Origin: an uncultured Prevotellaceae bacterium | GTDB taxonomy: Bacteria > Bacteroidota > Bacteroidia > Bacteroidales > Bacteroidaceae | Length of the DNA: 64,000 bases | Direction: 5' to 3' | Assembly: GCA_902780635.1 (NCBI GenBank) | Contig: CACZGH010000013.1 | Coordinates: 1-64,000, forward strand | Part shown: positions 26,379-35,449 of the stretch, one piece after another | How the letters are laid out: each line of letters begins with the position of its first letter | Position numbering within the stretch: the stretch's first letter is position 1 | Notes under the pieces: model-generated | The model's database searches: none | What the model was told of the DNA's origin: nothing | The model's input: the letters and a program-made list of their open reading frames with translations, nothing else | Translations under genes and position numbers: made by a program

Positions 26379-29300
26379 ATGAGAAAACTGAAATCCATCA
26401 TATTAACACTTGCCATGCAAATGGTGGTACTGACAGCCTATGCTCAGACCATCACATCTATACATGGTACCGTGAGCGATGACACAGAACCGCTCATCGG
26501 AGCCACCATATGTGAGATGGACGCTAATGGACGTATCATAGAAAGTGCCGTCACCGACCTTGACGGTAACTTCACCATGAAGATCCAGAACCCGAAAAAC
26601 AGACTGCGTTTTTCCTACGTGGGAATGAAAGAGCAGTTCCATCCCATCAACAAGACCACCTACAACATCACCATGCAACTGGCCACCGCACTGCAGGAGG
26701 TCACCGTGGTGTCAAAGAAGCGTGCCAAAGGTAACTCGCTCCCCATCCCCGAGCGCGAGCTCTCCTATGCCACACAGAGTATCTCCATGAAAGAGTTTGA
26801 GGGTCTCGGCATCACCTCCGTCGACGAAGTGCTTCAGGGACGTATCGCCGGTCTCGATATCATCGGCAACTCTGGTGACCTCGGTTCTGGCTCCACCATG
26901 CGTCTGCGTGGTGCTTCCTCACTGTCCACACTGACCAACGCCAACCCACTCATCGTGGTCGACGGAAACATCCGTGAGGTCAACCTTGACAACTTTGACA
27001 TGGCATCGGCCAACAATGAGAAATTTGCCGAACTGCTCAACATCAACCCGGAGGACATCCAGAACATCAACGTGCTGAAAGATGCTGCCGCCACCGCCAT
27101 CTACGGTTCACAGGGTGGTAATGGTGTCATCGAGCTCACCACCAAGCGTGGTGTGGCAGGTCCGCCGAAACTCACCTACTCACTGAAACTCACCGGCACC
27201 TACCAGCCCAAGGGTTATGAGATGCTCAACGGTGACGACTACACCATGCTCCTCAAAGAGGCTTACTTCAACCCACAGCAGAACGATGGGGCTTCGGCCA
27301 ATATCCCCGAAATCAACTACGACCCCACCTTCTCTGAATACGAGCAATATAACAACAACACCGACTGGCGTGAAGCTGTCACCCAGTGGGGTCTCCGCCA
27401 GAACCACTATGTCACCATCAGTGGTGGTGGTGAGAAAGCATCCTTCCGTATCGGTGGTGGTTTCGACCATGAGACGGGTACCATTATCCAGCAGAAGCTC
27501 AACCGTTTCTCCACCCGTGTCGCCCTCGACTACAAAGTGAGCGAGCGCATCCGTGTGAGCACCAACTTCGCGCTCACCTATACCAAAAACAACATGAACT
27601 ATGACAACCTGCTCTCCATCGCACTGAAGAAAATGCCCAACATGAGCATCTATGAGCAGGACCCACTCACAGGCGAAGACACCAACAGCTATTACACCAT
27701 GCTGCAGTCGGCATCCAGCGTATTCAACGACAACCAGAAAAACTACATCAACCCTGTGGCATCTGCCAACCTCGCCAAGAATGAGCGCCGCACATACGAC
27801 ATGTCTCCAGAATTGGTCATCAACTACCAGCTCCTCGGCACTGACGAAGACCATCTCCAGCTCAACTGGCGTGGCTCGGTCTATATGAGCATCTTCAACC
27901 AGTATGACGACAAGTTCTATCCACAGGAGCTCAAGTCCACCGCATGGTCGCAAGGTGTCAACAACACCTACTCAGGCTCATCCAAGAGCGTGTCGTTCAA
28001 CACCAAGCAGACACTTACCTTCATACCGGCATTCCGCAACAAAGACCACTCCCTCATGTCCATGCTTCGTATGGAACTGACATCCGGCTCATCCAACAGC
28101 CAGGGAACAGAGGGCAATGGCACACCGTCGGGTGGTATCACCAGCCCCGCGGCAGGAGGTCTCATCACTGGTCTTTCTTCCGGTTACAGCCAGTGGCGGT
28201 CGCTCTACTACACCTTCTCTACCCACTACGCTTATAAAGAGCGCTATATCGCCGACTTCACTTTACGCGCCGACGGTACCACCAAATTTGGCCCGGGCAA
28301 CCGTTGGGGACTCTTCCCCTCCGTGTCGCTGAAATGGATTATCAGTGACGAGCCGTTCTTGAAACCACTTGAGAAATGGCTCTCCATGTTTGCCGTACGT
28401 CCCAGCTGGGGACGCGTGGGCAACCAGCCTGGCCAAAACTATCTCTACACCTCTAAGTATGGCTCGGCATCCCGATATATCAACATGAACGCCATGGCTC
28501 CCCTCAACATCCGTCTCACCGACATGAAGTGGGAGATTGTATCGAGCTACAATATCGGTGTTGACCTCGGATTCTGGAACGACCGCCTCACCATGAGTAT
28601 TGAGGGCTATCGCTCCACCACCACCGACATGCTTATGTCCAACTACCGCATCCCGTCCAATACGGGTTATACCACGGTGCCTTACCGCAACAGTGGCAAG
28701 ATGCGCAACACAGGTTGGGAGTTCCACATTCAGACCAACCGTCTGTTCAAGGTCGGCACCAAGTTCTACTTCGACATGAACGCCAACTTCGGTAACAACC
28801 GCAACGAGATCTTGGAGATGGACGAATACATCCTTAACAACCTCAACTCCACTTTCGGTTACAACAATGCTGAGACACTCCGCCGTGTACAAGTACACAA
28901 CCCACTGGGAGCCATCTACGGATTCCGTTACAAAGGAGTATACCAGTATAACTACAACACTTTCAACAAAATGAGCCGTGAGGAGCAGGAGGCATTCATC
29001 GCCAGCGGAAAGACTGCGCCTGTGGCCCTCGGACCCGATGGCAATATCATCCGTGACTCACAAGGCAATCCCGTGCGCATGATGTTCAACTACACCAACG
29101 ACGCTACGGGCAAGAACTACCGCTTCAATGGTGGCGACGCCATCTACGAGGACGTCAACAATGACGGACAGATCAACGCCCTGGATATCGTCTACCTGGG
29201 CAGTTCTCTGCCAAAACTCACCGGTGGTTTCGGATTCACGCTCACCTATGGTGACTGGCGATTCACCACACAATTCACTTACCGCTACGGCAACAAGATT

Positions 29301-29705
29301 CTCAACATGGCACGCCTCAATGCTGAAGCCATGATTGGAAACGACAATCAGAGTCAGGCTGTCAACTACCGCTGGCGCAAAGAGGGAGACGTGACCACGA
29401 TTCCACGTGCCATGTACGGTTCCACCTCCAGTTACAATACGCTGGTGAGCGACCGCTTCGTAGAAGACGGTAGCTATCTGCGCATGGGATACGCACAGCT
29501 CTCCTACACCCTCAGGAGTAAATTCCTGAAATACGTAGGTCTCAACAAAGTATCATTCTATGCCAGTGCCAACAACCCATTTGTTCTCACCAAGTACTCT
29601 GGTGTCGACCCGGATATCTCAAGTGCTGGCTACGACCCAGCCATCGACTGGGCACAGACACCACGCTCACGCTCTTACACACTGGGTATCACCGTAGATT
29701 TTTAG
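26379..29705 (+). CDS. SusC/RagA-family TonB-dependent transporter (fasciclin operon, first pair)
   Basis: This 1108-residue outer-membrane protein has a signal peptide (cleavage near AYAQ), a carboxypeptidase-like regulatory domain (about 27-103, SIHGTVSDDTEPLIGATI...YVGMKEQ), a TonB-box-like QEVTVVSKK (about 105), a plug with the family signature VLQGRIAGLDIIGNSGD...PLIVVDG...VLKDAAATAIYGSQGGNGVI, and a 22-strand barrel ending RSYTLGITVDF. With its SusD lid it would import oligosaccharides using TonB energy. The start lies 3 nt after the fasciclin gene and SusD follows after 13-34 nt, so all are cotranscribed. The substrate cannot be read from the sequence. Confidence 0.95.
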   Translation: MRKLKSIILTLAMQMVVLTAYAQTITSIHGTVSDDTEPLIGATICEMDANGRIIESAVTDLDGNFTMKIQNPKNRLRFSYVGMKEQFHPINKTTYNITMQLATALQEVTVVSKKRAKGNSLPIPERELSYATQSISMKEFEGLGITSVDEVLQGRIAGLDIIGNSGDLGSGSTMRLRGASSLSTLTNANPLIVVDGNIREVNLDNFDMASANNEKFAELLNINPEDIQNINVLKDAAATAIYGSQGGNGVIELTTKRGVAGPPKLTYSLKLTGTYQPKGYEMLNGDDYTMLLKEAYFNPQQNDGASANIPEINYDPTFSEYEQYNNNTDWREAVTQWGLRQNHYVTISGGGEKASFRIGGGFDHETGTIIQQKLNRFSTRVALDYKVSERIRVSTNFALTYTKNNMNYDNLLSIALKKMPNMSIYEQDPLTGEDTNSYYTMLQSASSVFNDNQKNYINPVASANLAKNERRTYDMSPELVINYQLLGTDEDHLQLNWRGSVYMSIFNQYDDKFYPQELKSTAWSQGVNNTYSGSSKSVSFNTKQTLTFIPAFRNKDHSLMSMLRMELTSGSSNSQGTEGNGTPSGGITSPAAGGLITGLSSGYSQWRSLYYTFSTHYAYKERYIADFTLRADGTTKFGPGNRWGLFPSVSLKWIISDEPFLKPLEKWLSMFAVRPSWGRVGNQPGQNYLYTSKYGSASRYINMNAMAPLNIRLTDMKWEIVSSYNIGVDLGFWNDRLTMSIEGYRSTTTDMLMSNYRIPSNTGYTTVPYRNSGKMRNTGWEFHIQTNRLFKVGTKFYFDMNANFGNNRNEILEMDEYILNNLNSTFGYNNAETLRRVQVHNPLGAIYGFRYKGVYQYNYNTFNKMSREEQEAFIASGKTAPVALGPDGNIIRDSQGNPVRMMFNYTNDATGKNYRFNGGDAIYEDVNNDGQINALDIVYLGSSLPKLTGGFGFTLTYGDWRFTTQFTYRYGNKILNMARLNAEAMIGNDNQSQAVNYRWRKEGDVTTIPRAMYGSTSSYNTLVSDRFVEDGSYLRMGYAQLSYTLRSKFLKYVGLNKVSFYASANNPFVLTKYSGVDPDISSAGYDPAIDWAQTPRSRSYTLGITVDF

Positions 29706-29739
29706 GAGACAAACTGTAATGGACAAAAGAATTATAACA

Positions 29740-31557
29740 ATGAGACAACATACATTATTTCATCAATTGAAAGGACTGGCCCTGACAGCCATGTTAGTGC
29801 CAGCCGCAGCAATGATGTTTTCTGGCTGTTCTGATTTCCTGGAGATCGAGCCCCGCAACGAGATTATCCTTGAGAAATTCTGGACAGAGAAAGCCGACGT
29901 CGACGCCATCGTGGCTGGCTGCTACTCCGCTTTACAGTCGGATGCCTGTGTCAAACGCATGATCATCTGGGGCGAGGCACGAAGCGACAACATGGCACCA
30001 GGTCTCAACAGCGACCGCGACGCCAACCTGCTCAACCTGCTCAACGAGAACATCACCGCCAGCAATGGATACACCACATGGGTGGACTTCTACAACGTCA
30101 TCAACCGATGCAACACGGTCATCAAATACGCGCCACAAGTGGCTGCGGACGACCCGGGATATACCGAAGGAGAGCTACAGGCCACCATCGCCGAAATGGT
30201 GGGACTGCGCTCACTCTGCTATTTCTATCTCATACGCACTTTCCGTGATGTACCCTACTCTACCGAGGCATACACTGACGACGACCAGGAGATGGTGCTG
30301 CCAGCCACACGCTTCGAGGCTGTGCTCGACTCGCTGATCAACGACTTGGAGAGCGTGAAAGGACAGGCCGTGAAACGATATCCCACCACAGAGCCCCTCT
30401 ATCAGACCGGGCGTATCACTCAGGATGCTATTTACGCTATGCTCTGTGAGATGTATCTCTGGAAACAGGACTATGCGCGCTGTATCGAATACGCTGACCT
30501 CATCATCGATTCGAAAAAGAAAATGGCCGAGGAAATACGCGACAACACCAAGGGAGGAGGACACTCCTCTGGTGGCAGTAGCAGTGGCGGCAGTTCCAGC
30601 AACGATAACTTCTCACGCACCAATGGTTTTCCGCTGATCAGCGAGCAGGTGACCACCAACAACTACGGCAATCTCTTCGACGTGCTTTTTGCCTATGACA
30701 GCTACATCAATCAGGGCAATCAGGAAATCATCTTCCAACTCATCTTCAACGATGACCCAAGAGGCAGCAGTATGCCCTCCAACTCTGCTGTCGGCACATT
30801 CTACGGCAACAGCATTGTAGACAGAGGATATCTCGCACCGTCCGACTATTTGGTAGACGATGTTGCCAAGTCGAGCGGGCGCACTGTATTTGAAGACAAA
30901 AACAAAAAACTCGACGCACGCCTCTATGAGAACTTCCAAGCCGATAGAAAGTGCATCAGCAAATTCGTCTACAGAGGAGTCAACATCGACGCCTCACAGA
31001 CCAATGATGTCAAGACACAGTACACCTCCAAATGGGTGGACGGTTCCATCGGTTCCAACTGGATTATTTACCGCCTGACAGACATTATGCTCATGAAGGC
31101 AGAAGCCCTCGCACAATCTCTGCGGGAAGGCAGTGACCAGGAGACCATCAACTACAACACACCCATCCTTGAACAGACATTCTCTATCGTCAATGCTGTC
31201 AACAAGAGAGCTCTCTGCCAGACCAACCTCGCCGACACACTCCTCGCCAGCGACTATGTCACCAAGGTGCAGATGGAGGGACTCGTGATGCGTGAAAGAC
31301 AGCGGGAACTCATGTTTGAAGGCAAACGATGGTATGACCTCGTGCGTCAATCACGTCGCAACGGCAACACCTCAGAGTTGTCACAGGCCGCACTTAAAAA
31401 AGTGACCACCGGCGGATCGCTCATTGCCAACAAGCTCTCCAAGATGGATGCCATCTACTGGCCCTACAACATCGATGAAATGAAAGTCAACAACTTGCTT
31501 GTGCAGAACCCGGCATTCGGCAGTGGCGAGGATGACAGTTACGAAAAGACGAAATAA
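29740..31557 (+). CDS. SusD/RagB-family surface lipoprotein (fasciclin operon, first pair)
   Basis: This is the SusD-like lid of the preceding SusC. The lipoprotein signal ends MMFSGC and the mature start is SDFLEIEPRNE, typical of SusD. Helical TPR-like repeats and the C-terminal RERQRELMFEGKRWYDLVRQSRR motif are diagnostic. ATG 29740 gives a compact signal peptide; an in-frame ATG at 29719 is also possible. A Gly/Ser-rich insertion (30553-30605, about 18 residues of GGGHSSGGSSSGGSSSN type) interrupts the middle, probably a flexible surface loop. SusD proteins bind the polysaccharide at the surface and close over SusC. Confidence 0.94.
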   Translation: MRQHTLFHQLKGLALTAMLVPAAAMMFSGCSDFLEIEPRNEIILEKFWTEKADVDAIVAGCYSALQSDACVKRMIIWGEARSDNMAPGLNSDRDANLLNLLNENITASNGYTTWVDFYNVINRCNTVIKYAPQVAADDPGYTEGELQATIAEMVGLRSLCYFYLIRTFRDVPYSTEAYTDDDQEMVLPATRFEAVLDSLINDLESVKGQAVKRYPTTEPLYQTGRITQDAIYAMLCEMYLWKQDYARCIEYADLIIDSKKKMAEEIRDNTKGGGHSSGGSSSGGSSSNDNFSRTNGFPLISEQVTTNNYGNLFDVLFAYDSYINQGNQEIIFQLIFNDDPRGSSMPSNSAVGTFYGNSIVDRGYLAPSDYLVDDVAKSSGRTVFEDKNKKLDARLYENFQADRKCISKFVYRGVNIDASQTNDVKTQYTSKWVDGSIGSNWIIYRLTDIMLMKAEALAQSLREGSDQETINYNTPILEQTFSIVNAVNKRALCQTNLADTLLASDYVTKVQMEGLVMRERQRELMFEGKRWYDLVRQSRRNGNTSELSQAALKKVTTGGSLIANKLSKMDAIYWPYNIDEMKVNNLLVQNPAFGSGEDDSYEKTK

Positions 31558-31570
31558 CAACTGATAAAGG

Positions 31571-33652
31571 ATGAACAACATGAAAAAGATCAAATATCTC
31601 CTCAGTCTGATAGCCTTGATGGGCATCCTGACACCCTCGCTGACCTCCTGTTCCGACGAGCCGGACAAGTCAAATTTCTACACTTTCACCGGTGAGATGG
31701 CCAGCGACTATCTGAAAAACAGACCTGAGTACAGCGAGTTCACACAGATAGTAGAGCGCGCGGGACTGATGGACCTGCTCGCCACTTACGGCCACTACAC
31801 CTGCTTTGTGCCTTCCAACGACGCCATCAACACCTATCTGAAGAATATCGGCAAGTCAAGTCTGAACGACCTGACAGACGCCGACTGCGATACCATCGCA
31901 CGCACCCACCTGGTCAACAACATGTATACCACCATGGAGATGAGCCAGGACCGTCTCGCCACCTCCAACATGCTTGGACGATACATCGCCACTTCATCAG
32001 GATTTGACGAGAACAACAACGCTGTCATCTTCCTCGAAGGACTGGCACACATCTACTTTGAACTGCAGGATGACTCTGTGGAAAACGGTATCATGCAACC
32101 CATTGACAGGGTGATAGAGAAATCAAACAACTATATCTCTGACCTGTTGCGTGACAACCCCACCATCAGCACGTTCTACAACGCACTCCAGGCCACAGGG
32201 GTCATCGAAGAGATGATGCTGGTGGAGGATGAGAACTATGACCACACCGCATACCCCAAATACTACTACAAGTCGCACACTTGGAGCGAAGTGGGATGGG
32301 TGCCTGACACTAAAAAATATGGATACACCGCTTTCGTTGTGCCTGATGAAGTGTTGGAGAGCAAATATGGCATCAAGAAAGGAGACATCAGAGCTCTCTA
32401 TGACAAGGCATGCGAGATTTACGACCCTGTCTATCCTAATGACGTCAACAAAGACGGGCATCGATTTGAGAATCTCACCGACAGCATCAACCCCCTGCAT
32501 CGATTCATGCAGTACCATATCATGTCACAATATGTGGCAGGTACAGCCGACCTCACACCTATGGATGTCAACATCGGTGTAGTGCAAGGTGCTTTCGGAT
32601 TTGACGAGACACTCATCAACCCCATCGACTGGCACAAGACACTCTTGCCACACACCATGCTCAAGATAGAGAAGCTCACCGTGAGCGACTACATCGGCAA
32701 CGGCATCAAAGGCGAGAGGTATATCAACCGCCGCTACGATGACACTTACAAGATTGAGGGACAGCACATCGACGCCACCATTGAGAGCGACATGGTGCAC
32801 GACGGTATCAATGGCCATTACTTCTATGTCGACGACATTGTGGCATTCAGCTACGATGTGCAGAATAAAGTGCAGAATATGCGTATACGCATGGACTTCT
32901 CCACCGTCTTCCCAGAAGTTATCACCAACGGACTCCGATTTGAGGGCGACCCCACCAAAGACGACGACGCTGGCACACCTGACGACTCCGCCACACCAAA
33001 GAACGGACGTAACTATTACTTCCCGCTCGGATACCTCGACGGGGTCACGTTCTCCAATTGCTACGTGGTGCTCCGACGCCCGCACATGAACTTCTGGTCA
33101 TGGCAGGGTGATGAGTGGAACCTCTTCGGTGACTATGACTTCACCTTCCGGCTCCCACCCATCCCATACAGCGGCGACTGGCAAGTACGACTCGGATTCT
33201 GCGCCATTGAGACCCGCGGTGTCATGCAAGTCTACTTCGATGGCGTGCCACAAGGCATCCCACTCGATATGACCAAATACCTCAATTCTGAGCTCTATAT
33301 CGGCGACCGTTTTGAAACCGACGAGACCAAAGGCAAATACAACGCTATGACGGACGAGGAGAAAGCAGAGGAGCAGAAACTGCTCAAAAACCTGGGCGCC
33401 TATCGCGCACCACGCTCTCTCTTCCACTTCGACGCTTCCAACAAAAACTATTTTGTGGGTAACGAGCGCACCTACCGACGTATCCTCTGCCAGGCCTACA
33501 TGGACGCCACCAAAGACCACTACATACGATTCCGTGTGGCTTCCGACGGTAAGCAAGGCAACAACAATGAGTTCATGCTCGACTATCTCGAACTCGTACC
33601 TAAGAGTGTCTACGGTGTAGACGGTGACGGAGAGATGGAGGACGACCTCTAA
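31571..33652 (+). CDS. Fasciclin-domain surface lipoprotein with C-terminal beta-sandwich
   Basis: This 693-residue lipoprotein has lipobox SLTSC followed by SDEPD, a strong surface-export signal. Two FAS1-type domains occupy about residues 45-190 (TCFVPSNDAINTYL) and 200-430 (TAFVVPDEVLESKYG). The C-terminal region (about 440-690) is beta-rich and reads like a galactose-binding sandwich: GDWQVRLGFC, RGVMQVYFDGVPQG, HYIRFRVAS, NEFMLDYLELVPKS. That domain is the best candidate for glycan contact. The gene starts 13 nt after SusD and is followed by another fasciclin gene, the position where SusE/SusF-type surface glycan-binding proteins normally sit. Confidence 0.82.
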   Translation: MNNMKKIKYLLSLIALMGILTPSLTSCSDEPDKSNFYTFTGEMASDYLKNRPEYSEFTQIVERAGLMDLLATYGHYTCFVPSNDAINTYLKNIGKSSLNDLTDADCDTIARTHLVNNMYTTMEMSQDRLATSNMLGRYIATSSGFDENNNAVIFLEGLAHIYFELQDDSVENGIMQPIDRVIEKSNNYISDLLRDNPTISTFYNALQATGVIEEMMLVEDENYDHTAYPKYYYKSHTWSEVGWVPDTKKYGYTAFVVPDEVLESKYGIKKGDIRALYDKACEIYDPVYPNDVNKDGHRFENLTDSINPLHRFMQYHIMSQYVAGTADLTPMDVNIGVVQGAFGFDETLINPIDWHKTLLPHTMLKIEKLTVSDYIGNGIKGERYINRRYDDTYKIEGQHIDATIESDMVHDGINGHYFYVDDIVAFSYDVQNKVQNMRIRMDFSTVFPEVITNGLRFEGDPTKDDDAGTPDDSATPKNGRNYYFPLGYLDGVTFSNCYVVLRRPHMNFWSWQGDEWNLFGDYDFTFRLPPIPYSGDWQVRLGFCAIETRGVMQVYFDGVPQGIPLDMTKYLNSELYIGDRFETDETKGKYNAMTDEEKAEEQKLLKNLGAYRAPRSLFHFDASNKNYFVGNERTYRRILCQAYMDATKDHYIRFRVASDGKQGNNNEFMLDYLELVPKSVYGVDGDGEMEDDL

Positions 33653-33697
33653 TTATCGACAAGTATTCATCATTAAAAACCAATGTTGAACGGATTT

Positions 33698-35416
33698 ATG
33701 AAAAGACATCATATATATCACACAGTGCTGGGGCTCGCAGTGGCGGCCCTCGCACTGACAGCATGTAGCGATGAGTGGAACGACCACTACGAGGGCCAGG
33801 CCATTGACGTGAAAAACGCATCGCTTTGGGAGGCCATCCAGAAAGACGGCAGCCTGAGCAACTTTGCCAGCGTGGTCCAAGCCTGCGGATATGACAAAGC
33901 CTTAGGCAGCAGCCAGGTGTTTACCGTGTTTGCACCCACCAACGACTGCTTCTCCTCAGCAGAGGCCCAGGCACTCATCCAACAATACAATGCTGAGAAA
34001 GGAAAGGTAAATGACAATGAAAACACCACCATCAAGGAGTTTCTGCAGAATCACATCGCACTCTACAACCACTCCATTTCCAAGACGGGGTCCGACTCCA
34101 TTGTCATGATGAACGGAAAGTACGCACTGCTCACCCCCGAAACAATAGGAGGCAGCCGACTGCTTACCACCAATCAGCACTATGGCAACGGAGTGCTTTT
34201 CACACTAGGACAGCAAGTGGCATTCTATCCCAACGTCTTTGAGTATATGCGCAAGGACAATGACCTCGACAGCATACGCAGCTTTTTCTACAACGAAATG
34301 TTCTACCGCTCAGTGTTCGACGCCGAAGAGAGTGTGCCTGGTGGCATCGTCGACGGAAAAACCGTCTACCTCGACTCCGTCTTCCATCAGCAGAACGAGC
34401 TTTTCAACTACGATTTCATGCAGGCACGCCTCAACTCCGAGGACAGCACCTACTGGATGGTGATGCCCACCAACCGCGCATGGCGTGACCTCATCGACGA
34501 GTACACCAGCTACTTCAATTACGACAACACTGTCAATAAGCGCGACTCCATCATCTACACCAACAGCCGTATGGCCATCGTCAAGGGTACAGCATTCAGC
34601 CGCACTTTCAACAGCGACGCCGCCGTTCGTGACTCTGCACGCTCTACCAACTGTGTGCTCGACTACAACCGCCGCAAAAACTCATGGGGAGCCGACAGCC
34701 TGCACTACTTCCAGTATTACAATCCCTATCAGGCTGGAGGCATTTTCTCAGGCACCACCAATGTCAACTGTAGCAATGGTGTCATCATGAAAGCCGACGA
34801 ATGGCATTTCGACAAGACAGAGACCTTCTTCCAAACTCGCATCATTGAGGCAGAGGCACGAGGAGCCATCAAAGAAGTCAGTATGGTGGACAACCCCACC
34901 AAAGGCACGAAAGAGGAAACCATCAGCCCACGTATCCACTATGTGGAGGCCAACAATTCGTTCTACAACAAAGTCTCCAACAACGGATTCGTAGAGTTTG
35001 AGCAAGCCAAGACCACCGTCAATCACTCTGTGACCTTCAACATCACCGACGTGCTTTCCAATATCGGATATGACATCTATTTGGTGACGGCCCCCGCACT
35101 GGCTGCCGACAGCACCGCTACTGCCATACAGCGTCTGCCCAACGTGCTGCGCTGCACCCTCAGCTACAACGACCAGGACGCCAAGAAACAAGAAAACCGC
35201 ATCGTGTCTTCTGTGGAGAACAATCCCGACATCGTCGACTACATCCTCCTGGCTGAAGACTTTAAGTTCCCTGTGTGCTCTTACGGACTCAACGAGGACC
35301 AGCCTCAGGTGACCCTCACCGTCGAGACCCGTGTCACCTCCACACAACAGCGTAACAACACACACTCTCGTACCATGCGTATCGACTGCATCATCCTCAA
35401 ACCACATGTGCAATAA
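33698..35416 (+). CDS. Fasciclin-domain surface lipoprotein, second of the tandem pair
   Basis: This lipoprotein of about 572 residues has lipobox ALTAC followed by SDEWNDHYEG, acidic and surface-type. FAS1 domains show as VFTVFAPTNDCFSSAEA (about residue 70) and YWMVMPTNRAWRDLIDEY (about 250). The C-terminal 170 residues form a beta-rich domain (NHSVTFNITDVLSNIGYDIYLV ... RTMRIDCIILKP), again sandwich-like. ATG 33698 is preferred because it leaves a short KRHH n-region; ATG 33683 is in frame. The next susC starts about 30 nt after the stop. It is probably a second surface glycan-binding component and differs from the preceding fasciclin protein outside the FAS1 cores. Confidence 0.8.
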   Translation: MKRHHIYHTVLGLAVAALALTACSDEWNDHYEGQAIDVKNASLWEAIQKDGSLSNFASVVQACGYDKALGSSQVFTVFAPTNDCFSSAEAQALIQQYNAEKGKVNDNENTTIKEFLQNHIALYNHSISKTGSDSIVMMNGKYALLTPETIGGSRLLTTNQHYGNGVLFTLGQQVAFYPNVFEYMRKDNDLDSIRSFFYNEMFYRSVFDAEESVPGGIVDGKTVYLDSVFHQQNELFNYDFMQARLNSEDSTYWMVMPTNRAWRDLIDEYTSYFNYDNTVNKRDSIIYTNSRMAIVKGTAFSRTFNSDAAVRDSARSTNCVLDYNRRKNSWGADSLHYFQYYNPYQAGGIFSGTTNVNCSNGVIMKADEWHFDKTETFFQTRIIEAEARGAIKEVSMVDNPTKGTKEETISPRIHYVEANNSFYNKVSNNGFVEFEQAKTTVNHSVTFNITDVLSNIGYDIYLVTAPALAADSTATAIQRLPNVLRCTLSYNDQDAKKQENRIVSSVENNPDIVDYILLAEDFKFPVCSYGLNEDQPQVTLTVETRVTSTQQRNNTHSRTMRIDCIILKPHVQ

Positions 35417-35449
35417 TGAACAATGGCATCACTTACAATTAAAAAAGAT

